Of a DNA stretch of 64,000 bases, positions 54,835 through 63,982 are shown piece by piece. A program made the position numbers and the translations under genes. The DNA comes from Cohaesibacter haloalkalitolerans (lineage in GTDB: Bacteria > Pseudomonadota > Alphaproteobacteria > Rhizobiales > Cohaesibacteraceae). Position 1 is the stretch's first letter; each line of letters starts with the position of its first letter. A model generated the notes under the pieces. The model made no database searches, was not told where the DNA came from, and was given only the letters and a program-made list of their open reading frames with translations. Location: the NCBI RefSeq assembly GCF_003574655.1, contig NZ_QNUM01000003.1:372001-436000 (forward strand). Reading direction: 5' to 3'.

Positions 54835-55812
54835 TCAGAGCGCCGGAGTTGGTTTCTTCCTGCGGCGGGCTCTGGAAAGCGCGTCATAGGAATAGACCGC
54901 CACCGACAACCAGATCAGGCAGAATGTCGCCAGCTTGCTCATGGAGATGCTTTCCCCGAGGACAAAAACCGCGATCACGAACTGGATCGAGGGATTGAGA
55001 TACTGCATGATCCCGATCGTGCCCATATCGAGCCGTCTGGCAGCGCCCGAAAACCAGATAAGCGGCAATGACGTCATAACGCAGGAAAAAATCAGCAGCC
55101 CCATTGTCATAGGGTCGGATAGCAGAAAATGCCCCTGCCCGGCAGCTTGCAGATAGATGATATAGGCAAGCGCAAGGGGTGCAATGACGATCAGCTCGAC
55201 CAGCAGGCCCAGATTTGGGCCAACCGGCACGATCTTGCGCAAATAGCCATAGGCTCCAAACGTCAACGCCAGCAGGAGCGAGACAATCGGCACGGTGCCG
55301 AGCAGAATCATCTGCAGCACGATTGCCGAAACGGCGAGGATGATGGCCACGATCTGCAGCCGCGACAGCCGCTCGGACAGCAGCAGATAGCCCGTTGCAA
55401 CATTGACCATGGGCACGATGAAATAGCCAAGACTGGCCTCGGTTGCCTGTCCATGCCCCACCGCCCAGACATAGGTCAACCAGTTACTCGTGACCAGCAC
55501 ACCAGTGGCGATCAGCAACCCGAACACCCGAGGCTGCCGTATCACCGGCCAAACTTCGCGCCAGCGACCACGCAAAAGAAACCACAGCGCCATTAGCACC
55601 AGAGACCACGTCACCCGATGCGCAACAACTTCCACCGCAGGCACATGGGCAAGCAGCGAGAAGTAGATCGGGAAAACACCCCATGAGCCGTAGGCACCAA
55701 AGGCGAGAAGCAATCCGACCCGGATATCCCGGGGATCCTTCTCCGAAGGCACAGCAATGGCCCTATCGGAGACGGACGGCAAACCGTCCGCCATTTCAGT
55801 GGTCTGGCTCAT
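54835..55812 (-). CDS. rarD: RarD-type EamA family permease
   Basis: A 325-aa inner-membrane protein with ten predicted helices made of two EamA repeats. RarD features are visible: LLAFGAYGSWGVFPIYFSLLAHVPAVEV-like start (about residues 32-60) with HRVTWSLV, then VNVATGYLLLSERLSRLQ and a C-terminal MQYLNPSIQFVIAVFVLGES. E. coli RarD was linked to chloramphenicol resistance; a natural substrate is unknown. The ATG at 55812 is used. It lies 52 bp behind cimA. Confidence 0.9.
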   Translation of the reverse strand: MSQTTEMADGLPSVSDRAIAVPSEKDPRDIRVGLLLAFGAYGSWGVFPIYFSLLAHVPAVEVVAHRVTWSLVLMALWFLLRGRWREVWPVIRQPRVFGLLIATGVLVTSNWLTYVWAVGHGQATEASLGYFIVPMVNVATGYLLLSERLSRLQIVAIILAVSAIVLQMILLGTVPIVSLLLALTFGAYGYLRKIVPVGPNLGLLVELIVIAPLALAYIIYLQAAGQGHFLLSDPMTMGLLIFSCVMTSLPLIWFSGAARRLDMGTIGIMQYLNPSIQFVIAVFVLGESISMSKLATFCLIWLSVAVYSYDALSRARRRKKPTPAL

Positions 55813-55864
55813 AGGGTCTCGATTTCTCTCCCGCGGGAAAACACTTCGGCCCGGGGCAACATGA

Positions 55865-57451
55865 TCAGGAATATTTGAAAAGCTTGAAGGTAATGGAATC
55901 CAACAAGGCCTGGAAGGAAGCGTCGACAATATTCTCAGAAACGCCGACTGTAAACCACCTGTGCCCGGCTCCATCCCGACTTTCTATCAGAACGCGGGTT
56001 ATAGCATCCGTACCACCATTGAGGATACGCACCTTGTAGTCCACCAGCTCAAGGTCGTCGATCTTGCCCTGAAGCCGGCCCAGATCCTTGCGCAGCGCCA
56101 GATCGAGCGCGTTGACAGGGCCGGTCGCCTCGGCCACCGACATCAGCTTCTCGCCATCAAGCCAGATCTTGACCACAGCTTCGGACAGGGTCACCAGCTC
56201 GCCATTGGCATTGTGCCGCCGCTCGACCATGACGCGGAAACTGTCGATCTTGAAATATTCAGGCACGCTGCCCAGATGGCGGCGCGCCAACAGCTCCAGC
56301 GATGCGCTCGCCCCTTCATAGGCATAGCCATGCGCTTCCCGCTCCTTGACCATGGAGAGAAGATCGACCAGTCTCGGGTCGGATTTCTCCACATGCAGAC
56401 CCATGCGCTTCAACTCGTCGATCAGGTTGGACATGCCCGCCTGATTGGACACCAGCACCTTGCGATGGTTGCCCACCAGTTCCGGGTCGACATGTTCATA
56501 GGTCTGCGGATCCTTGAGGATGGCCGAAGCATGAATGCCAGCCTTGGTCGCAAAGGCGCTGGCCCCGACATAGGGCTGGTGCCGGTCGGGGGCCTTGTTC
56601 AGCAGTTCGTCAAAACTCCGCGAAATGCTCGTCAGCTCGGCCAACTTCTCGTCAGAAACCCCGATCTCGAACTTGTCGGCATATTCCTTCTTGAGCTTGA
56701 GGGTCGGAATCAGCGTGATCAGATTGGCGTTGCCACACCGCTCGCCAATGCCATTGAGGGTGCCTTGAATCTGGCGCACCCCGGCTCGGACTGCACTCAG
56801 CGTGTTGGCAATCGCCTGTTCGGTATCATTATGGGCATGAATGCCGACATGCGTGCCCGGAACATGGGTCAGCACATCGCTGACAATGTCGAAGATCTCG
56901 TGCGGCAACGTACCGCCGTTGGTGTCACAAAGCACAACCCAGCGAGCCCCGGCCTCATAGGCTGTGGTGACGCAGGAAAGCGCATAGGCACGGTTGGCCT
57001 TGTAACCATCAAAGAAATGCTCGCAGTCGACCAGAGCTTCCTTGCCAGCCGCATTGGCGGCCCTGACAGAATCCGTAATGCCTTCGAGATTTTCCTCGTT
57101 GGTGCAGCCAAGCGCCACATCGACATGATAGTCCCAGGATTTGGCGACATAGCAGATCGCGTCCGACGCCGCATTGATGAGAGCCTGAACGCCCGGATCA
57201 TTCTCCACCGACCGCCCCGCCCGCTTGGTCATGCCGAACGCCGTGAAGGTGGCCTTCTTCGTGCGCTTTTCCGTAAAGAAAGCATCATCGGTCGGATTGG
57301 CACCGGGATAGCCGCCCTCGACATAGTCCACGCCCAGATCATCCAGAATGCCAGCAATGAGAATCTTGTCTTCTACGCTGAAATCGAGGCCGTTGGTCTG
57401 CGCACCGTCGCGCAAGGTGGTATCGAACAGATAAAGACGTTCCTTGGTCAT
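55865..57451 (-). CDS. cimA: (R)-citramalate synthase
   Basis: A 528-aa DRE-TIM metallolyase. FDTTLRDGAQTNGLDFSVED at the N-terminus (about residues 9-28) holds the divalent metal and catalytic residues, and GIHAHNDTEQAIANTLSAV carries the metal His pair. The C-terminal LeuA allosteric domain starts near 400 (VMVERRHNANGE). Citramalate synthase condenses pyruvate with acetyl-CoA and starts the threonine-independent route to isoleucine. The LeuA-type split from isopropylmalate synthase rests on similarity; moderate confidence. It follows cysS on the same strand. Confidence 0.9.
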   Translation of the reverse strand: MTKERLYLFDTTLRDGAQTNGLDFSVEDKILIAGILDDLGVDYVEGGYPGANPTDDAFFTEKRTKKATFTAFGMTKRAGRSVENDPGVQALINAASDAICYVAKSWDYHVDVALGCTNEENLEGITDSVRAANAAGKEALVDCEHFFDGYKANRAYALSCVTTAYEAGARWVVLCDTNGGTLPHEIFDIVSDVLTHVPGTHVGIHAHNDTEQAIANTLSAVRAGVRQIQGTLNGIGERCGNANLITLIPTLKLKKEYADKFEIGVSDEKLAELTSISRSFDELLNKAPDRHQPYVGASAFATKAGIHASAILKDPQTYEHVDPELVGNHRKVLVSNQAGMSNLIDELKRMGLHVEKSDPRLVDLLSMVKEREAHGYAYEGASASLELLARRHLGSVPEYFKIDSFRVMVERRHNANGELVTLSEAVVKIWLDGEKLMSVAEATGPVNALDLALRKDLGRLQGKIDDLELVDYKVRILNGGTDAITRVLIESRDGAGHRWFTVGVSENIVDASFQALLDSITFKLFKYS

Positions 57452-57505
57452 GTGTCTGGTCCTGAAGTGATAGGGTCTGGTCAGGGGCACGCGGGGTGCC
57501 CGGTC

Positions 57506-57533
57506 TAAAAAAGCGGGGCTCATCAAGCCCCGC
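57506..57533 (-). terminator. Terminator of cysS
   Basis: An 8-bp GC-rich stem (57513-57520 with 57526-57533) with a 5-nt loop and a minus-strand TTTTTT tract. It stands about 10 bp after the cysS stop, so cimA may need its own promoter or readthrough. Confidence 0.85.
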
Positions 57534-57543
57534 CATGCATTCT

Positions 57544-58944
<1,401 letters not shown>

Positions 58945-59345
58945 TGACCCATTCCCAATTCTACTGCCGCCTGTAGCGGCCAACCAAAACAAAACATCAG
59001 GCAACCTTTCAGCAGAAAGGCCCCAAACCGTCGCGCAACCGCACATTTGCCGTTGGCCGGAAATCGTTTCATGTTTTCAAGGGATGAGCGAAACGGCTCC
59101 AGCCAGCAAAGGTGCTAGTGGATAATAATCGAACCAATAATGCAGCAGTTGGTAGGACGATCCGTTTTCATGCCGCCACAATGGCCAAATTGCCCTGCCA
59201 CGTCAACTGCTCATTTGCCAAATTGCCGCGAAATTCAGAGCGACTTTCCGACACAACCCCTAAACCAAACCCTGCCCCCCGCATAAGCCTCCCACCCGCC
59301 CAGATCAGCGCCGAAAGAGGACAAAGCAGATGCCGGGGGATGGCC

Positions 59346-59361
59346 ATTCATGAACATGAAT
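59346..59361. promoter_or_regulatory. ATTC-N8-GAAT element (SqrR/BigR-type operator pattern)
   Basis: ATTCATG-AA-CATGAAT, a perfect 7-bp inverted repeat. It fits the ATTC-N8-GAAT pattern reported for SqrR, and a BigR/SqrR-like regulator is encoded 520 bp further on. Confidence 0.45.
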
Positions 59362-59404
59362 TCAAGATGAACACCCACCTCAGCATTCGTTCACGTCTCA
59401 CGCC

Positions 59405-59582
59405 GTAGCATGGCCTTACAGAACAGATCCGCCAGTAGCGGGCCGGTCAACCGACCGCCGCCAGCAAGAGGCGGGCTCTAAAGGGATACGGCAAAGAACC
59501 CATCCCAAGGCTTTATGCCTTAACCAGTCGCACCCAATCTTTGCCGCATGGAGGCTCCTGACATTCTATGTCAGGAGCTTTT
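59405..59582 (+). ncRNA. Structured RNA candidate with intrinsic terminator
   Basis: Five consecutive hairpins can be drawn on the plus strand: 59429-59441 (4 bp), 59444-59457 (5 bp), 59458-59474 (5 bp), a long 9-bp stem 59489-59497 with 59538-59546 that encloses a 5-bp hairpin at 59507-59521, and an 11-bp terminator stem 59554-59564 with 59568-59578 followed by TTTT. No open frame explains the region. It does not match SRP RNA, tmRNA, RNase P RNA, 6S RNA or any riboswitch that I recognise. The 5' end is a guess and no promoter was found. Confidence 0.45.
59554..59582 (+). terminator. Terminator of the RNA candidate
   Basis: An 11-bp perfect stem (59554-59564 with 59568-59578), 3-nt loop and TTTT on the plus strand. 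No plus-strand gene lies upstream in this gap, so it must end a non-coding transcript or leader. Confidence 0.8.
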
Positions 59583-59720
59583 CCATTTCCGGGCCGGAGC
59601 AACTCCCGCGTCCCTTCAAGGCGTATCCTTGTGCGGCCCTGCTCTTGTCAAATCTACCCAACACCAATTGCCAATTTGGAGAAATTTCAAATTTTCGCCG
59701 GAAAGAGCATTTATGACGTG

Positions 59721-59758
59721 TGAAAATACTTCACTCTGGGCTGACAATCGGTATAGTG
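59721..59758 (+). promoter_or_regulatory. Promoter and operator candidate of the BigR-like gene
   Basis: GTGAA-N5-TTCAC (59721-59735) overlaps a TTCACT -35 (59731-59736); TATAGT follows after 16 bp (59753-59758). The leader would be about 120 nt. Confidence 0.35.
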
Positions 59759-59883
59759 CGAGGCCAAACCCTCCGGCATGTGGAGCCGTTTCCTGCCGTG
59801 AGTTCGCGATCATGTGCGCTTGGGCTGACAATTCATGGCGTCAGGATTTTAGGCACCTGGCTTATATAAACTGGCAAAAGAAA

Positions 59884-60180
59884 ATGAATATACAAAAACT
59901 AGAACAGAATTCCGAAGAAGCCGCGAATTTTCTGAAACTCCTGGCATCCGGCCCCCGCCTGCTCATCCTCTGTCAACTTATCGAAGGCGAGCAGAATGTC
60001 GGCACGCTGGCCGAAAAGACCGGCCTGCGCATGACCACGGTTTCCCAGCATATGGCCCTGATGCGTGCCCAGAGCATCGTTTCCACGCGCCGCGATGGCA
60101 CGACGATCTACTATTCCCTCGCCAGCCCTGTGGTTGAAGAAGTGCTCGCCGTGTTGCACAAAAGCTTCTGCGGAGCCTAA
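59884..60180 (+). CDS. ArsR family thiol-redox regulator, BigR/SqrR-like
   Basis: A 98-aa winged-helix repressor, almost nothing but the DNA-binding domain: ANFLKLLASGPRLLILCQLI (about residues 14-33) and recognition helix MTTVSQHMALMRAQ. It has only two cysteines, Cys30 at the end of the LLIL helix and Cys96 three residues from the C-terminus. Their spacing (66) equals that of the persulfide-sensing pairs Cys41/Cys107 of SqrR and Cys42/Cys108 of BigR. It should sense sulfide-derived persulfides. The start MNIQK is preferred over a frame from 59548. pabB follows after 14 bp, so they are probably cotranscribed. Confidence 0.85.
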   Translation: MNIQKLEQNSEEAANFLKLLASGPRLLILCQLIEGEQNVGTLAEKTGLRMTTVSQHMALMRAQSIVSTRRDGTTIYYSLASPVVEEVLAVLHKSFCGA

Positions 60181-60194
60181 TCCCAAGAGGCACC

Positions 60195-61727
60195 ATGGTT
60201 GCACGTTCCTGCGCAAAAGCCCCTCAACCGCTCGTTCCTGCACCACTCGTCCATGACGTGCCTTTCACGGATCCCGCAAACCTGCTTGACGCATTGAAGA
60301 GCCAGCCATTTCTGGCTTTTCTGGATAGCGCAGCCCCAACCCCGCATCTGGGGCGCTATTCCTTCCTGACCTTTGCGCCGTTTGCCCTGTTCAGCGCCCG
60401 GGGTGGCCGCGCCTTCTGGAACGGGGAAGCCCTTCCCGAAGCTCCTTTCATTGCCCTTGAAAAGAAACGAACCCAGTTCGCGATGGCCTCGGCCGGGAGC
60501 GATCTACCGCCTTTTCAGGGAGGTGCCCTTGGCTATTTCTCCTATGAGGCAGGACGCCTTTTGGAAAAGTTGCCGCTGACCTCCCGCGAAGACCCGAACG
60601 CCCGGGACATCCTGCTGCCATTCTACGACCTCGTGCTGGCTGTCGATCATTTCCCGACGAATGGCTCAGCGCCAAGTGCCCGTGTCTTCTCCTCCGGCTG
60701 GCCGCATCAAGGCGCAGACAGGGAGCACCATGCCCGCGAGCGCCTCTCGTGGTTCTGCGACCGGCTGGAAGAGGCAAGCCGCTTTCAGGCTGAGAGGTCG
60801 ATGCGCCCATCATCCCCCAGTCACATCCGGGGCTGGCGCTCCGATGTCAGCCGCACCGCGTTTGAAGGCTCCATCGAGCGAACCCGCCATTACATCCGTC
60901 AGGGAGACATCTTTCAGGCCAACATAACCCAGCGCTTTTCAGCTCCCGTACCTCAAGCCGACCGGTCAAGCCCGCTTGCCTATTATCACGCCATGCGCAA
61001 GCACAACGCCGCCCCCTTTGCCGCCTATCTTGACTGTGGCGATCATGTCATCGCCTCAAGCTCACCGGAACGCTTCATCATCCTGAGCGAGACCGGAGAT
61101 GTCGAGACGCGCCCGATCAAGGGCACCGCACCACGCGATCTTACCGATCCAGCGAGAGACAAAGCCCTTGCCGATGCCCTTGCCGCGAGCGAGAAGGACC
61201 GGGCCGAGAATGTCATGATCACCGACCTGATGCGCAACGACCTCTCCCGCGTCTGCCAACCGGGCAGCATCAAGGTGCCCCAGTTGTGCGGGCTGGAAAG
61301 CTATGCGCGGGTGCATCATCTGGTCTCGACCGTCACCGGCAGGCTGCAAGAGCCAAACGGCGCCGTCGCTCTGCTCAGTGCCACCCTGCCCGGCGGCTCC
61401 ATCACCGGCGCACCGAAAATCCGCGCCATGGAGATCATCACCGAGTTGGAGGACCTGCCGCGCGGCGTCTATTGTGGAGCCATCGGCTACATCGGCTTTG
61501 ACGGCGCCATGGACACCAACATCGCCATCCGCACAGTGACCTTCAGGGATGGCATGGCCCATTTCAACGTCGGCGGCGGCATAACCATCCTCTCCAACCC
61601 GGCGGAGGAATATGAGGAGTGTCTGCACAAGGCCTCGGCCCTGTTCCGCGCCTTTGGCACCACGCTCGAAGCCGAACGGCAGACGCTGGAACAAGGCCCA
61701 CAGCCCGACGCGGAAGAGCAGCCATGA
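60195..61727 (+). CDS. pabB: Aminodeoxychorismate synthase component I
   Basis: A 510-aa chorismate-binding enzyme that with PabA makes 4-amino-4-deoxychorismate for folate. The C-terminal chorismate domain has RHYIRQGDIFQANITQRF (about residues 235-252), SSPERFI, the active-site Lys motif in RPIKGTAPRD and ENVMITDLMRNDLSRVC, and GGSITGAPKIRAMEII. The PIKGT lysine is the mark of PabB rather than TrpE. It is followed by pabA with an ATGA overlap. Confidence 0.93.
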   Translation: MVARSCAKAPQPLVPAPLVHDVPFTDPANLLDALKSQPFLAFLDSAAPTPHLGRYSFLTFAPFALFSARGGRAFWNGEALPEAPFIALEKKRTQFAMASAGSDLPPFQGGALGYFSYEAGRLLEKLPLTSREDPNARDILLPFYDLVLAVDHFPTNGSAPSARVFSSGWPHQGADREHHARERLSWFCDRLEEASRFQAERSMRPSSPSHIRGWRSDVSRTAFEGSIERTRHYIRQGDIFQANITQRFSAPVPQADRSSPLAYYHAMRKHNAAPFAAYLDCGDHVIASSSPERFIILSETGDVETRPIKGTAPRDLTDPARDKALADALAASEKDRAENVMITDLMRNDLSRVCQPGSIKVPQLCGLESYARVHHLVSTVTGRLQEPNGAVALLSATLPGGSITGAPKIRAMEIITELEDLPRGVYCGAIGYIGFDGAMDTNIAIRTVTFRDGMAHFNVGGGITILSNPAEEYEECLHKASALFRAFGTTLEAERQTLEQGPQPDAEEQP

Positions 61728-62326
61728 TCCTCATCCTCGACAATTACGATTCCTTCGTCTTCAACCTCGCCCGTTACTGCGAGGAATTGGGCGAACAGGT
61801 CACCGTCTACCGCAACGATGCGCTTGAGGTGGCCGACATAGCCCGCCTCGACCCTGACATCATTCTCTTGTCGCCCGGCCCCGGCAGGCCGGAGGATGCA
61901 GGCATCATGATCGACGTCATCCGCCATTTCTCGGGCCATATCCCCATTCTCGGCATCTGCCTTGGCCATCAGGCCATTGGCCATGCCTTCGGGGCCGATG
62001 TCGTCCTTGCCAGCCATCCCATGCATGGCCGGTCGAGCCACATCAGCCACGGGGGCACCGGCGTTTTCGAGGCGATAGAAACGCCGCTGCAGGTGGGCCG
62101 CTACCATTCGCTGGTGCTCGACCCGGCGACCATCCCCACCGCGTTACGGGTCACCGCCCTCTCCGAGGAAAAGGAAATCATGGCCATCGAGCATGCCACA
62201 CACCCAACGGTCGGGCTGCAGTTTCATCCGGAATCGATCCTCACTGATCGGGGGCACGATCTCATCAGCAATTTTCTGCGCTTGGGCCGCATGAGCACCA
62301 CCCGTGCCGGAGGGCAAGACCGATGA
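61724..62326 (+). CDS. pabA: Aminodeoxychorismate synthase glutamine amidotransferase
   Basis: A 200-aa class I glutamine amidotransferase that supplies ammonia to PabB. It begins MILILDNYDSFVFNLARY; the nucleophile Cys is in ILGICLGHQAIGHAFG (about residues 77-92) and the His-Glu pair in LQFHPESILT. It overlaps pabB by 4 bp (ATGA) and pabC by 4 bp, so the three are translationally coupled. The same subunit might also serve anthranilate synthase, as in some bacteria; no trpG is in the window. Confidence 0.95.
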   Translation: MILILDNYDSFVFNLARYCEELGEQVTVYRNDALEVADIARLDPDIILLSPGPGRPEDAGIMIDVIRHFSGHIPILGICLGHQAIGHAFGADVVLASHPMHGRSSHISHGGTGVFEAIETPLQVGRYHSLVLDPATIPTALRVTALSEEKEIMAIEHATHPTVGLQFHPESILTDRGHDLISNFLRLGRMSTTRAGGQDR

Positions 62327-63183
62327 AAGCTGCGATCCTCAACGGCACCCTTTATCAGGGCGACGCCTGCGACAGCCTCACCCTGTCTGCGTCTGATCGC
62401 GGCTTCCTGCTTGGCGATGGTCTGTTTGAAACCCTGCCTGTCCTCAATGGTCAGCCGCTCTGGTGGTCCGATCACAAAGACCGCCTGACCCGAAGCGCCC
62501 GGATGATCGACCTGCCGCTGAATATGGAGCTGCTGGACCAGATGGTCGTGCGCCTCAGTGCAGTATCCGATGGGCAAAGCGCCATCCTGCGCATCGCCGT
62601 TTCGCGCGGCGCTGGCGGGCGCGGTCTGCTGCCGCCCGACACGCCCAAGCCGACCCTTCTGGCAACGCTCGTCCCATTGCCCGCTGGCCTTGCCTTTGCG
62701 GATGTGACCCTCGCCACCAGCACCATCCGGCGCAATGAACACTCAGTCACGGCCCGCATCAAGAGCTGCAACTATCTCGACAATATCCTCGCCGCCCGCG
62801 AGGCAGAAAAAGCCGGCGTAGGCGACGCCCTGCTGCTCAACACTGCCGGCAATGTCGCTTGCACGACCATCGGCAATCTCTTTGCCCTTGAGGGCAACAG
62901 GCTGACGACACCACCTCTTGCCGATGGCGTCCTGCCCGGCATTCTGCGCAGCCAGTTGCTGGCGCTTGCCAACCGGTGGGGATTCGAATGCCGTGAGGCC
63001 TCGATCGACCTTCAGACATTAAAAAAGGCTGATGGCCTCCTGATGACCAACAGCCTTCGTTTCATCCGGCGGGTGACCGAGCTGGACGGTCATCGCTTCA
63101 CAAGCCCCCCCGATGACGAGATTGCCCGCTTGCAATCGAGCCTCAGACAGCATGTGGCGACGATAACGGGCACAGCCCCCTGA
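62323..63183 (+). CDS. pabC: 4-amino-4-deoxychorismate lyase
   Basis: A 286-aa fold-type IV PLP enzyme (branched-chain aminotransferase superfamily) that releases pyruvate from aminodeoxychorismate to give p-aminobenzoate. SDRGFLLGDGLFETLPVLNG (about residues 24-43) and the PLP-Lys region ARIKSCNYLDNILAAREAE are visible, the latter in the form typical of PabC. The C-terminal part has LLMTNSLRFIRRV. ATGA overlap with pabA completes a dedicated pabB-pabA-pabC operon behind the BigR-like gene. Confidence 0.92.
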   Translation: MKAAILNGTLYQGDACDSLTLSASDRGFLLGDGLFETLPVLNGQPLWWSDHKDRLTRSARMIDLPLNMELLDQMVVRLSAVSDGQSAILRIAVSRGAGGRGLLPPDTPKPTLLATLVPLPAGLAFADVTLATSTIRRNEHSVTARIKSCNYLDNILAAREAEKAGVGDALLLNTAGNVACTTIGNLFALEGNRLTTPPLADGVLPGILRSQLLALANRWGFECREASIDLQTLKKADGLLMTNSLRFIRRVTELDGHRFTSPPDDEIARLQSSLRQHVATITGTAP

Positions 63184-63201
63184 TCCACGACAGTCTTGCG
63201 G

Positions 63202-63708
63202 CTATTTCAGCCAATCCTCACAGCGCGGCGCTTCCTGTGTTCCCCACGGCATGATGGGCACTGTCGAGGTCGAGTTTTTCGGGCTACCCTCGATCAGCTT
63301 GTCGGAATAGCTCAGATAGACCAGCACGTTCCGTTTCTTGTCGCAGCCACGCACGATCCGCATCTTCTTGAAAAACAGCGACCGGCGCTGTTCGAACATC
63401 TCGTCACCCTGCTCGAACTTGTCCTTGAAGGAGATCGGACCGACCTGCCGACATGCCAGAGAAATGTCGGAAACTTCCTCGGCAACCCCAAGCATCCCGG
63501 AAACCCCGCCCTTTTCCGGCACGGTGTAATGGCAGGCAACCCCGTTGACCAGAGGATCATCAATGGCATAGGTCGCCAGTTTGTGATCCGGCGTCAGAAG
63601 CTTCCAGACGGTGGATTTCTTGAAAATCAGTTCCGGATCATCGGAGGCAAATGCCGCCGGAACACCCAAGGCAACGGCAAGCGCGACACCCATCAATTTG
63701 CGAAGCAT
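63202..63708 (-). CDS. creA: CreA family protein
   Basis: A 168-aa exported protein. A signal peptide (MLRKLMGVALAVALGVPAAF) is followed by the CreA domain with FKKSTVWKLLTPDHKLA, the KGGVSGMLGVAEEVSDISLA block and the late SPKNSTSTVPIMPWG. Three cysteines (VACHY, LACRQ, RGCDK) and a last one near the C-terminus (PRCEDW) may form disulfides. The function of CreA is unknown despite its broad spread. It converges with pabC, with 18 bp between them. Confidence 0.9.
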   Translation of the reverse strand: MLRKLMGVALAVALGVPAAFASDDPELIFKKSTVWKLLTPDHKLATYAIDDPLVNGVACHYTVPEKGGVSGMLGVAEEVSDISLACRQVGPISFKDKFEQGDEMFEQRRSLFFKKMRIVRGCDKKRNVLVYLSYSDKLIEGSPKNSTSTVPIMPWGTQEAPRCEDWLK

Positions 63709-63982
63709 GACAAAATCCTGTTTGTTGAATCAGTTCGTGACCATTGCAGCCAGCTCATTCGAAAGCCTCGCACAGGCACAGCAACCTCTGCGTGACATTG
63801 TGCCTGATATAAGGTCAAAGACGGGAAAAATCGAGATGCAGCCCAGCTATGCAACCTAAATTGCCCCGCTCTTGCTTGCCATTGATAGGCATATACGGTA
63901 GAAAACCGGCGAATTATTCGAATTTATACGTATTTCGAAGCGCCCTTTGGCCCTTCTGACCAATCCCCACTAGGATGCCTCC

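Larger units (their letters stand above)
58945..59883. other. Large intergenic region, cysS / BigR-like gene (939 bp)
   Basis: The longest gap in the window, on average AT-richer than the genes around it. It contains no convincing protein gene. From left: the cysS leader with two GCCAAATTGCC-like elements (59183-59194, 59215-59227); an ATTC-N8-GAAT element (59346-59361); a structured RNA candidate (59405-59582); a CCAATTGCCAATTTGG element (59664-59679); an inverted repeat over a promoter (59721-59758); and a 12-bp direct repeat (59738-59749, 59821-59832). Confidence 0.6.

Noticed and set aside
55961-57508. A 515-codon open frame on the plus strand
   Set aside because: Antisense shadow of cimA; no domain signal, no ribosome binding site.
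59112-59408. A 98-codon plus-strand frame before the RNA candidate
   Set aside because: No ribosome binding site, odd composition, non-family sequence; overlaps regulatory repeats.
59405-59582. Known RNA types: SRP RNA, 6S RNA, tmRNA, RNase P RNA, common riboswitches
   Set aside because: Hallmarks I could look for (SRP GGAA tetraloop helix, tmRNA tag, RNase P GAGGAAAGTCC, 6S single long bulged stem, riboswitch boxes) are not present.
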